Shown here piece by piece: positions 35,201-42,833 of a stretch of DNA of 64,000 nt. The position numbers and the translations under genes were made by a program. Each line of letters begins with the position of its first letter. The first letter of the stretch is position 1. Source of the stretch: Synergistaceae bacterium UBA6101 (GTDB taxonomy: Bacteria; Synergistota; Synergistia; Synergistales; Synergistaceae); contig DIWR01000011.1 of NCBI GenBank assembly GCA_002428495.1, positions 24,435 through 88,434 of the forward strand, written 5' to 3'. A model generated the notes under the pieces. The model was not told the DNA's origin and ran no database searches. It saw only the letters and a program-made list of their open reading frames with translations.

Positions 35201-36349
35201 GAAATTCGACGGCATGTTGAGCCAGAATGTCCAGGCTGCGCCTGTTGCAGCCGCAGACTCGTCTCCCGTTCTCTTTAAAACCTCCTCGTAGACCATGCCG
35301 GCTTCGGAAAGAGATTCCGTCGTTCCAGAGATAGCCGCGCCAGTCAGGTTGGCAAGCGTCCCTATAAACCTTTTCCCAACGGTAAGGGCCTTTGCCCCCT
35401 GCCCGGCAATCATAAGGCTGCGTGCAAAGATCCCCGGGATAAGGAATGCAGCCTGAGATCCAATCCCCTGCATCGCGGCATCCCAAAGGTTCTGGTTTAT
35501 CCCTTTATAATTGAGGGCTGCAAACTCATCAGTCCCATCCGCTATTAGATCTGCAAAATTGGCTGCTGAGTCAAATCCCTCCTGCCAGCCTAATACATGC
35601 GCAAGGTATGCCCCGCCCTTTACTATCCCTTCAGTTGAGGACAGAAAGCCTATTGTCATTCCACCCAGGGTCCTTTTGTAAGTATTATTCGTGCCGGAAG
35701 AAACTGCTTCGTTGAGCGTCCTGTTCCATTCAAAGCGCGGCCCGGTATCTTTATTGAGTATGTCCAGTGAGTATTTGCCACGATCGTACGTTTTGCCGTT
35801 CTTCTGGCGTTCTTCAGCTATATCCACGTAGTCGGACAAGAGAGAGACATTGGATTCATGGGACATTCTCTGTCTCGAAGTGAAGGCATCAGCCGCAGAT
35901 CTCGGAACTCCAGCTTTTCTTGCCTGCTCATATGAAGCAGTCAGCTCATCGGGAGACATGCCAAGCATTACAGCATCCAGCTCTTCCCTGCCTGCAAGCA
36001 CTGTCTTGATGTATTTCATGCGCGTTTCACGTGTTATGCCCAGGACAGAATTTATCTCGTTTTCGTCAAAACCGCTTGCAAGCGCGGTTTCTCTTCTGTC
36101 TGTCAACGTTTTTTCGATTTCATCATCGCTGAACCCTTTGCTTCGCGCCTCGTTAATACGCGGTGCTAAGGCAGGATAAGACAACGAAAGGAGATCTTCA
36201 TCCACAACCCCGGCAAAGGATACGTCTGCCGCAGAGGCAACCGGTTCGGCAGCAGTATTCAAATCTGTTCCAACGTTGTCGCGGCCGCGCTCATTGGGTC
36301 TGTAATAGTCTTCATTGATACGGCTTCGTTCATTTAGCCGAAATACCAT
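29222..36349 (-). CDS. Giant internal virion / polyvalent ejection protein (2375 aa)
   Basis: A 7.1-kb gene after a strong AAGGAGG site. The N-terminus has short helical repeats (GFSDDEIEKTL, GFDENEINSVL). Residues about 300-480 hold hydrophobic stretches. An ADP-ribosyltransferase-like block spans about 920-1000 (WVYRAV, WVSPSKAYTEKHG, INEWGYDDG). A zincin motif HESGH lies near 1065. Long coiled coils follow, and a C-terminal LPD38-like region with membrane-like segments (GLLLAALFMSWI) ends it. By position it equals T7 gp16. It is probably ejected with DNA and delivers enzymatic domains into the host. The domain names rest on motifs seen by eye. Confidence 0.75.
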   Translation of the reverse strand: MVFRLNERSRINEDYYRPNERGRDNVGTDLNTAAEPVASAADVSFAGVVDEDLLSLSYPALAPRINEARSKGFSDDEIEKTLTDRRETALASGFDENEINSVLGITRETRMKYIKTVLAGREELDAVMLGMSPDELTASYEQARKAGVPRSAADAFTSRQRMSHESNVSLLSDYVDIAEERQKNGKTYDRGKYSLDILNKDTGPRFEWNRTLNEAVSSGTNNTYKRTLGGMTIGFLSSTEGIVKGGAYLAHVLGWQEGFDSAANFADLIADGTDEFAALNYKGINQNLWDAAMQGIGSQAAFLIPGIFARSLMIAGQGAKALTVGKRFIGTLANLTGAAISGTTESLSEAGMVYEEVLKRTGDESAAATGAAWTFWLNMPSNFLSDKLAFFGDDTILTGWIPKLATASPRMQNVLYRFAKGLAGAASEGTQETFQGVVSEHFGKGTEWANIDLSEIAFEQGIPGAIVGAVFGAGMARGTFREAAARVETERKAREFQQRLKDVSGIMSGVREQLTNTSYDEATKTMFAGIWAARASAAAKQQGITPMEWWQNRKLTVEEIAGPDVDAEAGALNQNSFQKKNMKETIAEWGRTVDDILSVPSSRYSRSLAKIMDSPLVFSLVGGDYADVTGKKLGVYINESKLPLIIKDHPNINAKVLKNIPRAMADPIAVFSSNEGTPGESVVFMLDIKDSSGSSVIASLWFNRYEHGFEFNKVSSVYGKDDIKNGKTVPRDDWFKEQTDKQRMLYVNKKKASRWAGQTGLQFLPVDLQGKPLIKDSLPTEKDLVKLRRENPTYYQPVNQSMEEIAEPDTDVAADLEARYDAAIERNNMEEAQKIVTAYAALNGYTQENGYRSTHVAPYNDPDGYSQNIVRLAENDGELAPTDYFDHPKHYINMNEEYSPESLRIIKSALEETRKFNHGKRKKEPEIWVYRAVNKVTEEGSPRNADWVSPSKAYTEKHGDRVFNGKYKIQKIKAKVSELYWDANDINEWGYDDGSNYAYKNTENNRKLFDAVVRDDQGNIVPLSQRFQDKKAETYYQTKRGAVTFNNGSSLIQLFQSHNRSTFLHESGHIFLKDFSDFISTGKASAQDLNDWQTFLDWSGVKSWENATDEEYIRAHEMFARGMEMYFWEGKAPSPGLARLFRQFSLWLREIYRGAEDFNVNMTPEVRSMFDHLFGMDEAGEAVVMRETGDIEIFEQSGQGSNTAQTGDIPQNTEDIRSLSSSDTEGATAEEILMDRALEGDEAALSDPFLNPDREQSQVSEGEERFKAEVEAFSDFSRDILANGGLLYDGIKEAKRLNKAGKRQTNLGVRELEGIKEIFGPEKARDIYIAAQHLFRTGAPAVSEIAARMGISIEDIANRILKRPVQFEFEKFYPLVYVNIDSYSWLVHRMGSERASEYFSKRAALLQDLMESYDKDLSRAQSNKYKIDTETYSYLKGQAQNELAFIEKIALPKIADEIRSDRGVYAPVEDVLNWKEFTKYAARQEREISRIELLPENTKIRDLVAERAQTKRNLSLMKVIQRESFKAGSKSAAMFMRQKQKSFEDELRERAEIRGKVQSLLWRINHSSGGNLRCDAKQEIVDILEGYNLDRGGYFQVPGDNLSKFNTKLLAVRDAELAELNDYLAMSEEEQAKKMAGLGSDFSLDTLNLDQDLAELSKTMLCEMTLEDLEELEKRVSEIKKRGEADYAQWKSEQEEELKVRWKDPLIEAMSEKVGSEAIGNRPDGVILPGRTKRGMQVGKITKALINTLNPSRVLDHMDGHADFKGVWHTLFKRGADNAENSFLNNKNRRLKNLENIMAAHGITEDTLREVRLNFTGADGNEVVFSLDDCLFIYAGWHNRFTKDALKYGNHISDSMAKSIFASLTDTEKNFAAAVCKETSDEFRRYQDVMQDVYNISVTNEPWYTRMYRAQWTDAGGEIIDEGIKGILKDTARQFGLRKLYADRGSSYSRKIIPMAYQEPISIGIMKVWSRSMMEHEHLTAYGKLVRQMHSVIGEKTDYSGTVPIVGMKEAIIDIYGTEASEFLLDYVNILGNPDFYKSYKLLDKSFRALRANLGIAYLWNNISSIAKQPTALAYYLPDAGINNILSSMAEFVAAPQETMEKVWAMDPQVKEQQINMFLEMLKKSETQSERQLKLKKFAESGFKLMEWTDMVTRVIGWNAVYKKELADGKSQEDAAYRAQLVTLNTQNAVHPKELPRYMKTGNEFMNLALQFTNQANKIFGVMAHDLYGDIKKGRVHHGFATLMGLLLAALFMSWIEKGRVPTTGEEFVKDIVVEKSLGNIPFIGAGFIAASTKFQGGATPLDTIAGEIYRAGKGLSEGDYEDAILGVYTGYSMAYGGLPVTAVKRTLRFARTGKLSDLTGLMRETGKKKRNVIP

Positions 36350-36405
36350 TGAAATCCCTCCTTAGGTAATACTTTCGTCAAAATAAAAAGATGACACTAT
36401 GGTGA

Positions 36406-36411
36406 TATAAT
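36406..36411 (+). promoter_or_regulatory. Extended -10 promoter of the PBECR gene
   Basis: TGATATAAT (TG at 36403-36404, TATAAT at 36406-36411) lies 20 bp before the start at 36432. There is no good -35, as is usual for extended -10 promoters. Confidence 0.5.
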
Positions 36412-36431
36412 CCACAGCGGAGATGATATGG

Positions 36432-36803
36432 ATGCAGGGAAATTCTATTCAAGGAAAACTTTCGCTTAAGATAATCACGCTGCTTTCCCTGTCCTGCCCT
36501 GCGGGAACCGAGATTTGGCTCAGCCCGAGCAATATAGCGCATATGACATCAAAACATCTGGGGGCATACACCATATATGCCCAAGAAATCCCGCATATAA
36601 TTTCATCCCCTGAGTATGTAGGAATAAATTTAAATGACGGATCCATCGAATTTGTGCGACAAAATCCCTTGAACGGTGACTTTGTGAAAGTCGCTGTAAG
36701 AGGCTCAGCAAACGGGATAATGTTTGTGCGTTCCATATATGTCCTCAACTCAAAACGCGTGAATAACTTTATAAAAACCGGGCAGCTCAAAAAGGTCTTA
36801 TAA
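36432..36803 (+). CDS. PBECR3-like nuclease (Barnase/EndoU/ColicinE5/RelE fold)
   Basis: 123 aa from the ATG at 36432, chosen because GGAG lies 9 bp before it. The body matches the phage BECR-type nuclease pattern: IWLSPSNIAHMTSKH, EIPHIISSPEYVGIN, SIEFVRQ, FVKVAVRGS, FVRSIYVLN and the terminal FIKTGQLKKVL. These domains usually occur inside polyvalent proteins; here it stands alone, on the strand opposite to all neighbouring late genes, so it is likely a moron expressed independently. RNA is the expected substrate by fold. A structured RNA gene follows 80 bp downstream on the same strand. Confidence 0.68.
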   Translation: MQGNSIQGKLSLKIITLLSLSCPAGTEIWLSPSNIAHMTSKHLGAYTIYAQEIPHIISSPEYVGINLNDGSIEFVRQNPLNGDFVKVAVRGSANGIMFVRSIYVLNSKRVNNFIKTGQLKKVL

Positions 36804-36810
36804 CCTACCC

Positions 36811-36868
36811 TTGACAACAAGGCAATAAAGGCTAATATATACACGAAGTGTATGTATAATATGTACAT
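36811..36868 (+). promoter_or_regulatory. Promoter and operator-like palindromes ahead of the candidate RNA
   Basis: TTGACA (36811-36816), 16-bp spacer, TAATAT (36833-36838). Just downstream are ATACAC-gaa-GTGTAT (36839-36853), a TATAAT (36855-36860) and the palindrome ATGTACAT (36861-36868). This is a regulated-promoter layout for the RNA at 36885-36971. Confidence 0.55.
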
Positions 36869-36884
36869 ATAAATTAAGGCACCA

Positions 36885-37014
36885 ATAAGAACCCTGAGGA
36901 CGGAACTGGCAGCCGTCGCCCCTCGAAAGAGGTTAGGAGATGCGGAAAGTGTCACCCCGCCTGGTTCTTATCTCCCAATAAAAGAGAAAACGAAGCGTTT
37001 TTCGCTTCGTTTTC
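36885..37014 (+). ncRNA. Candidate structured RNA: closed four-way junction plus terminator
   Basis: A 9-bp perfect closing stem (36885-36893 with 36963-36971) encloses three hairpins. These are 36899-36903/36913-36917 with a 9-nt loop, 36921-36924/36929-36932 with a GAAA tetraloop, and 36942-36945/36957-36960 with an 11-nt loop. A 12-bp terminator hairpin (about 36986-37014) follows. The GNRA loop, the upstream TTGACA promoter and the co-directional nuclease gene favour the plus strand. I recognise no known riboswitch, ribozyme, tRNA or tmRNA consensus in it. Confidence 0.6.
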
Positions 37015-37033
37015 TTGTGTTGTGCGGCCGCCT

Positions 37034-38617
37034 CTATTCAGTAAGCCCGAGTATCTTTTCAAGTTCGTCCTGCCTGGGCTGAGCAGGGATCTTTGTTTTG
37101 CTTGTGGTCGCATTTTCAGTATCTTTCGGCGGAACTACTCCGGCAACTTCATCAAGATCATCTTTCAGTAGATCATTTACATCCGTGTCGAAGATGAAAA
37201 GTCTTTTTTTCTTGATGTCGTCCTGGCTCAGCCTTTCCTTTATGACTCTAGCGGCCACCCCGGTGAGATCTTCAGGTTTGTAACTGTTATAGGTCGTTTC
37301 GTAGTCATATCTGACCCTGATCTCATTTTTAATTGCCTCTGATATCTCCAGCTTATTAATCAGGCTGTTTATATAACTTCTCCCGTCAGATAGCGCTCCG
37401 CTGTATATTTTTTCTTTCTGGGATGCATGACCCTTTACTGTGTCCTCAAGCATGGCTGCGTGAGTCCTTATTATCTGGCCTGTGTTCACGAGTGTCGCGA
37501 TATCCATAAGGGACAGTTCGCCTTTTGCCGCCATTCCCGAAGCCTCAAGATAGTTTTTGTTCAGGACATTTTTAGGCATCCCGTAATAGTGTTCGTACTC
37601 CATAAATTCTTTGTCCAGCGGCACGGCATGCTTATATTCTTCCCTGAATTTTCTCTCTTCAAGGCGATCAGCCCGCGCAGCGTCACGTTCCATCCTTGCT
37701 AAAGCTCTGTCCCTGTCAGATTCGATAATATTGCTCCACTTTATAGCACTATCCGCATCAAGTTCTCCTCTTTTAACAAGAGCTTTAAGATCGACTCCGC
37801 TTAAATTATTTTGGCTGAGATAAATGGCTGACAGTTTGTCGTTGGTATCTTTGTATTTTGTTTCGTTGATCTTGTTCATCTCTGTCCAATATGATGCGAA
37901 CTCTGTACGGAACTGTTTCTGTTCGTTTTCGGGAATATTCTCCGATATATGGTTTGCGGCCTTGGTGTAATCTCCCCCGACAGAGGAATAAAGCTCTTTA
38001 ACTTTGGAATATAGAGCTGCCTTTTTCTGCCGACCATCTATTTCCATTTTTATCTCAGTCCGCTTTGCTTCGCTCATCCCCGTGACTCCGTCCCATACAC
38101 CCATCGCGCTCTCATAATCGCCGTTCTCCTCAAACTGTTTGCTTGCAGTAATGGCATTGGAGAGCACGCGGTCATCCTGTTTCTTGAGATAAATCTCCTG
38201 GAACTTCGGTGTGAGGGCCGACGTATTATACGAGATCATGTTGTCTACATATTTAGAAAGCCTGCTGTTGACGTTCTTCTTAAGGTTTTCATTGTATTCG
38301 TTGATCCTCTTGTTAATTCGGTCGTTCATGCCCTCATAGTCGGGATCGCGCTCCTCTTCGTTCAGAACGGTCCCAACATAGGAGTCCCACTCGGCCTTTA
38401 TCTTCCCCAGTTCCAACCTGTCTACTTCCTGCTGTTTCTTTATTGCGATCTCGCCGAACGCCAGAGCTTCGCGCCGTATGGTCTGGCCCAGATTTACCTG
38501 AGCATTGGCGAGCATCTCCATTCCTCTCCCGCCCGGAGCCCGTTCATCCTGGCGTGTATCCGGCAGCGCGTTGGCACTGACCTGTTTTTGTGCCCTTGGT
38601 ACGATAGGCATCCTCAC
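37034..38617 (-). CDS. Internal virion (ejection) protein, coiled-coil
   Basis: A 527-aa, largely helical and highly charged protein (for example AFGEIAIKKQQEVDRLELGK and EEYKHAVPLDKEFMEYEHYY), with no signal or membrane segment. It lies between the gp14-like and the 2375-aa protein, in the gp15 slot of T7-like gene order, so it is probably part of the ejected inner core. The start ATG follows GGGAGGTG. Sequence alone gives no enzymatic motif. Confidence 0.6.
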   Translation of the reverse strand: MRMPIVPRAQKQVSANALPDTRQDERAPGGRGMEMLANAQVNLGQTIRREALAFGEIAIKKQQEVDRLELGKIKAEWDSYVGTVLNEEERDPDYEGMNDRINKRINEYNENLKKNVNSRLSKYVDNMISYNTSALTPKFQEIYLKKQDDRVLSNAITASKQFEENGDYESAMGVWDGVTGMSEAKRTEIKMEIDGRQKKAALYSKVKELYSSVGGDYTKAANHISENIPENEQKQFRTEFASYWTEMNKINETKYKDTNDKLSAIYLSQNNLSGVDLKALVKRGELDADSAIKWSNIIESDRDRALARMERDAARADRLEERKFREEYKHAVPLDKEFMEYEHYYGMPKNVLNKNYLEASGMAAKGELSLMDIATLVNTGQIIRTHAAMLEDTVKGHASQKEKIYSGALSDGRSYINSLINKLEISEAIKNEIRVRYDYETTYNSYKPEDLTGVAARVIKERLSQDDIKKKRLFIFDTDVNDLLKDDLDEVAGVVPPKDTENATTSKTKIPAQPRQDELEKILGLTE

Positions 38618-38626
38618 ACCTCCCAG

Positions 38627-39139
38627 CTAATAACCGTTCTTCCAGAAATCCCATTGCTTAGCAAGTGATGATGCGCCTGTAAGCAGAGTGCTTCCCGCAT
38701 TGTAAAATGAGGCCTGCTTTGCCAGGCTGCTTTCAAATTCAGAGCCCCTTGCCCTTGTCTCCGCCTGGGCAGCGTTGGACAGAAAGCCGCTGCGCTCAAG
38801 CATTGAGTTATATCTCAGAGTCGCATCATCCGCTGCCACGATCCCGGCAGTATCGACCTGTATCGCAAGCGGGGATCCCGTATCCATCCTTGTGCCCTGG
38901 GAGGCAAGCGCGGCCTTTTGTGCTCCTGAGAACTGCCGGCCTTTTTCCTTCATCTTCTCGCTCTCGAGCCGGCCGCGTTCTGAAGCGTCATCGGCCCTTC
39001 GTTGTTCGATCTCGGCATTCTGCCTGGCAACCTTGGCAGAGTATTCCGCCTGAGCGGCTGCAGCATTTCCCTGCTGGATAGCTCCCATTACAGATACCGC
39101 GGACCCCAGTCCCGATAGTGCCATTGCAAGTGTGCACAT
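38627..39139 (-). CDS. Internal virion protein, T7 gp14-like
   Basis: A 170-aa protein. The N-terminal hydrophobic Ala/Gly segment (MALSGLGSAVSVMGAIQQGNAAA) is followed by an Ala/Glu/Gln-rich helix (AEYSAKVARQNAEIEQRRAD) and a conserved ALASQGTRMDTGSPLAIQ stretch, the usual pattern of podovirus gp14 virion core proteins. It would be ejected first and line the outer-membrane pore. Confidence 0.75.
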   Translation of the reverse strand: MCTLAMALSGLGSAVSVMGAIQQGNAAAAQAEYSAKVARQNAEIEQRRADDASERGRLESEKMKEKGRQFSGAQKAALASQGTRMDTGSPLAIQVDTAGIVAADDATLRYNSMLERSGFLSNAAQAETRARGSEFESSLAKQASFYNAGSTLLTGASSLAKQWDFWKNGY

Positions 39140-39634
39140 CTATTGATCCCTCCGTTCTACGCGATGCATCATTTCTCCATGTAATCCAATGCGCCGGGCC
39201 GGAGCGACGGTAAAACCGCACCATCTCAGCCAGCGCAGCGCATTGTGGTTCCAGTCCCCTACATAATTGCTCATGACCGGATATATTCTGTTGACAGCAG
39301 CAACAATGTTCCTGCTGTAGCGAAGGAATTTGCTCCCTGAAAATTTGAGCTTTTTAGTCGCAACGGCCCAGCAGCATGTCTCATCGCAGAGCAGTGAATA
39401 TGGGGCAACGCCGAAGACCATGAGCGGCATCCCGTTCTTTTTTACCGTCAGTGAAAAGTATGAATCTTCCATGCAGGAGATAAGGGCATCCAGGATATGC
39501 CTGTCAGAGGCAGCCCGGAGCTCCTCAAGGTCCTCCGGCCTTATGTCGTCAGCGATCCGCACTAGATCATTTAAAGAGCACTTCTCGACGGTCCACTCAT
39601 TATCCATATATATTGTCTTGCCCACATTACCCAC
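39140..39634 (-). CDS. T7 gp13-like protein (DUF2833, GNAT-like fold)
   Basis: A 164-aa protein. The pattern CSLNDLVRIADDIRPEDLEEL ... PLMVFGVAPYSLLCDETCCWAVAT ... NALRWLRWCGF matches gp13-family phage proteins, which resemble acetyltransferases and help virion assembly. It lies in the gp13 slot between the gp12-like and gp14-like genes, overlapping the former by 8 bp. Confidence 0.8.
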   Translation of the reverse strand: MGNVGKTIYMDNEWTVEKCSLNDLVRIADDIRPEDLEELRAASDRHILDALISCMEDSYFSLTVKKNGMPLMVFGVAPYSLLCDETCCWAVATKKLKFSGSKFLRYSRNIVAAVNRIYPVMSNYVGDWNHNALRWLRWCGFTVAPARRIGLHGEMMHRVERRDQ

Positions 39635-42095
39635 CTACCGTAACATTCGGTATAAGAGCCTGTATCGTAAACGGCAGCGGATCATCCTGGACGAAATAGA
39701 TCTGGCCGTCTTTGTTGTAGCCGGAGGGAAATACCATCTCTACATCCCCGGTCTTAAGTCTCGTATTCACTCCATATGGCTCATTGCTTCTGAACTTCGG
39801 CTCGTCAAGCGGCCCCTCGTCGTCGACTCCTATCTTCCCGCCCAATGTCTTTTCCATCCGTATGATGATCTTGTTTATTGCCTTATACCTTCCCTGTAAT
39901 GTTCCGTTTTTGGTCCCTATCTCAATCCTTAGGGTCTTTACCGCGGATTTATACGGAAGCCCTATGCAGATATCTCTTGCAGGGTCCGGCAGCTGTACGC
40001 CGCCGCTTACTATTTTCAGCCCCTTGACAACAAATCCGTCAGCCAGCGCGTTCACGGTCTTGCCCTCCAGGTGTTCCATCCCTGTAATGCCTTGTATGGG
40101 ATCCACGCCGTGGTATGAGAGTGAAGAGTCAAGGAATACCGCCTGCTTCGGATCGTTCTCCGGGAGCCTGTGAGAAAGCATCTCTACGTACCGTTTTGTA
40201 GCCCCGTTTATGGTCCTCTTGACCACGAAATAGACATCGTCCTGCCCATCGCCGGAGATCACAGCAACTGATTCAAACTCTCCGTCGGTAACATGCCTGT
40301 GCCATGCCATGACTTCATGTTCAGGAAGATATGTAAGACCGAGGAGGATCCCATCATCGCGGACACACCAGAGTATCGAATATGGAGAACGCTGCAGCGC
40401 CATCGCCTTGACCGTATGATCCTCAAACAAATGTCCGGCCAGCAGCGATACATCCGTGCCCCTGTAGCCGTCAGATTCCAGCACATAACCCAAATTGCGT
40501 ACTGACTTGCACTTCTCCTGCAGATAGAGGACTATATTGCCGACCACTACCGGCGGGACTGCTGCAGACCCGTTATACTCCTGCACTCTGGCAGGGGCAT
40601 TCGACGGAGTAAAGGGGTTCTGCCCCGGAGAGACCATCCATGCAGAATTGGCGGTGAATACGACCAGATCTCCCAGCCCGATGATATGCCTTATCGTATT
40701 GACATCATTTGCCGCCAGGGTAATGACGATAGAATCATCGTCGGCCGTCGGTATCGTCGTCTCAAAGTCTGTATATGCGTCCGGCTTGGAGAACCACAAT
40801 GTCTGAGGCTGGGTCCTTGTTCCACCAAAAACCATCCGCTGATTAAAGAATCCGACAGACATCGGCCATCCATTGGCAGTGCTCCATGCACCCTTAGCCC
40901 ACAGCTTCGTCGCAGCGGCTTCCGGCAGTCGCTTCTTGGCCGGTACTGTCGCAGATGCGGTTTTGGTATCGGTCACTGCCGTGATCTTGGCGATACCGTA
41001 AAACTCTCCGCCCGTCGCGATCAGCGAGACATATCCCTTGGATGTTGGGTACTCTCCCGGCTGGACCTGGCTGAAGCTGCTGCTGGTTATTCTGAATTTA
41101 GTGGGGCTTACTACGCTGCCGCTGTCGTTGTAATTCTTTGCGCCTATGCTGTCTGATGTATCTGCCGATGCGGCAGAGGCATATGTCCTTACCTGTTTCC
41201 AGGAGGCAGAATCCTCATCGTATCGCTCCAGCGCAATGGTCCCGCGCCAGTATCCCGTAGTCTCAAGGTACCAGGACTTAAAGGCAGTAACTTCTATATT
41301 GATAGTTGAGCTTGATATTTCCCATGTAGTCCCTGCCGCCGGAGGTGTATTCGGATCCACTACCGTTCCTGCATTTATATGAGCAAGGCATCGCCACATC
41401 TTGCCGCTATACGTGACAAAGTCGTTTATGTTGTACTCTGCCGTCTCGTCCCATGCAGAAGGGTTCGGTATCCCGACTGAGGAAATTCCTGCCACATTAG
41501 CTCCGATCTTGATCAGTGACCCTATGTCGCCCGCAGCAAAAAGGTCATTGGCTGCAGTCAGAGTGATGTCACCTGTCACTCCGGAGGGAGTTATCGTATT
41601 GTCGCCGGTGTTGACGTCCATAAAGGGCCCGTTCGCGAAGTTGAAATCTGTCAAGGTCCAGCTCGTATGGCTGTACCTCGAGAGCATTTTAGGCCTTATA
41701 TCAGAGTGGCAGATGAAGAGGACGTCGGCAGACTGGACGAAGGAGAGCCCGTCCAGCATGTCCTCGGTGTAAGACGTAGCTATCTCCACCGGATCTCCTG
41801 CATCCACCACCTGGTAGCCGTCCTTGTAGACCCTTATGTAATTGTGTCCGAACTCCAGGATATAAGCCTGTTCCGTAGAGAACTGGAATGGCACGAGCCG
41901 CACTTTTTTAGCGTGATCCTTGACGCCGGCGATATATTCTGTCCCGGATCTGTTCGATACTCCGCCGTATGCGTGGATGAATGAATTAAGAGCCTGGGCA
42001 AGCCCGACCGAGTATTTGGCCATGTCGACACGGCCATACATTGCCTCGGAGAGTTCGCCTCCGGCAAAGGACGGAAGAATCCCGTAAAGGCTCAT
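39627..42095 (-). CDS. Tail tubular protein B / phage stabilisation protein (gp12-like)
   Basis: An 822-aa protein. The N-terminus MSLYGILPSFAGGELSEAMYG ... NSFIHAYGGVSNRSGTEYIA and the repeated beta segments afterwards are characteristic of podovirus tail-nozzle proteins. It forms the distal tail tube. The start overlaps the gp11-like stop by 4 bp. Its length is close to T7 gp12 (about 794 aa). Confidence 0.85.
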   Translation of the reverse strand: MSLYGILPSFAGGELSEAMYGRVDMAKYSVGLAQALNSFIHAYGGVSNRSGTEYIAGVKDHAKKVRLVPFQFSTEQAYILEFGHNYIRVYKDGYQVVDAGDPVEIATSYTEDMLDGLSFVQSADVLFICHSDIRPKMLSRYSHTSWTLTDFNFANGPFMDVNTGDNTITPSGVTGDITLTAANDLFAAGDIGSLIKIGANVAGISSVGIPNPSAWDETAEYNINDFVTYSGKMWRCLAHINAGTVVDPNTPPAAGTTWEISSSTINIEVTAFKSWYLETTGYWRGTIALERYDEDSASWKQVRTYASAASADTSDSIGAKNYNDSGSVVSPTKFRITSSSFSQVQPGEYPTSKGYVSLIATGGEFYGIAKITAVTDTKTASATVPAKKRLPEAAATKLWAKGAWSTANGWPMSVGFFNQRMVFGGTRTQPQTLWFSKPDAYTDFETTIPTADDDSIVITLAANDVNTIRHIIGLGDLVVFTANSAWMVSPGQNPFTPSNAPARVQEYNGSAAVPPVVVGNIVLYLQEKCKSVRNLGYVLESDGYRGTDVSLLAGHLFEDHTVKAMALQRSPYSILWCVRDDGILLGLTYLPEHEVMAWHRHVTDGEFESVAVISGDGQDDVYFVVKRTINGATKRYVEMLSHRLPENDPKQAVFLDSSLSYHGVDPIQGITGMEHLEGKTVNALADGFVVKGLKIVSGGVQLPDPARDICIGLPYKSAVKTLRIEIGTKNGTLQGRYKAINKIIIRMEKTLGGKIGVDDEGPLDEPKFRSNEPYGVNTRLKTGDVEMVFPSGYNKDGQIYFVQDDPLPFTIQALIPNVTVGG

Positions 42096-42739
42096 CGTCT
42101 TGCCCTCGTGAAACTGGATATTCTCCTGGACGGCAACGGCGCATGTTTGCTTTCATTGGCAGAAAGGACCTTTGCATGCTGCAGCGCCTGTACAAATCTT
42201 TCATTGTAGTATGCAGACAGCCTTGAATCGCCTGTCAGCGGCATCGCCATGTCGGAAGCAAGCTTATAAGTCAATGTATCGACAAATGTCGCATCGAACA
42301 AAGTCACGTCCGTGATCCTCTTGATATATTCCATCATCGCATTAGGAACGTTTGACAGAATGACCCTGCCGCCCTCCATGTTGGCCAGTTCATATCTGTA
42401 CGCAGCCTCGATCAAGAATTGTTCAGGCACGTCTTCCTGAAATATCTCACCGGAAGACGGCACGGTGTTGTTGTCCGCCGGGAAAATGTTTATGCCGTAC
42501 AGATACTCCGGAGGCAGCGCATAGACGTAGTCCCAATGAGGATGAGAGCTGCCTGTCTGAGCAAGAGTCGAAAAAGTCCTGGCAAATCCCCAGGGATGCT
42601 CCCTCAGCAGGGAATCCCTGCTTATTTCATAGTGGAAGCTGCATGCACGAGCCTGAGCGCTGGCCTCTGCCAGATCGCTGATGCTTGATATGTTGATCAG
42701 AGAGAGCGCCTTATTGCAGATGTCAATGACACTCAGCAT
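42092..42739 (-). CDS. Tail tubular protein A (gp11-like)
   Basis: A 215-aa protein. The pattern ALSLINISSISDLAEASAQAR-ACSFHYEISRDSLLREHPWGFA is the gp11/gatekeeper signature. It is the adaptor between portal and nozzle. It overlaps the nozzle gene by 4 bp and follows the capsid module. Confidence 0.85.
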   Translation of the reverse strand: MLSVIDICNKALSLINISSISDLAEASAQARACSFHYEISRDSLLREHPWGFARTFSTLAQTGSSHPHWDYVYALPPEYLYGINIFPADNNTVPSSGEIFQEDVPEQFLIEAAYRYELANMEGGRVILSNVPNAMMEYIKRITDVTLFDATFVDTLTYKLASDMAMPLTGDSRLSAYYNERFVQALQHAKVLSANESKHAPLPSRRISSFTRARR

Positions 42740-42798
42740 TTGAAATCCTCCTTTTTGACCCGGGAAATTAAATAATTTAAAAATGTATAAAGCCGAAA

Positions 42799-42826
42799 GA
42801 AGAGGACCGGAGATCCGGCCCTCTTC
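42799..42826 (-). terminator. Hairpin after the capsid cement gene
   Basis: A 12-bp stem (42799-42810 with 42815-42826, one G-U) with a 4-nt loop and a weak U-rich follow-up on minus. Likely partial termination after the abundant capsid genes. Confidence 0.6.
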
Positions 42827-42833
42827 GGTATGA

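Noticed and set aside
36894..36928. Hammerhead-like CTGAGGA ... CGAAAG
   Set aside because: Stem II and stem III do not form in the order needed; the GAAA is a hairpin loop instead.
36449..36955. 168-codon minus-strand ORF in the late-gene direction
   Set aside because: It is the antisense of the PBECR gene, has no ribosome site or recognisable motif, and the plus-strand frame matches a known family.
36811..37014. Type III toxin-antitoxin RNA
   Set aside because: No tandem repeats, and the RNA lies after rather than before the nuclease; kept only as a hypothesis of a different kind.
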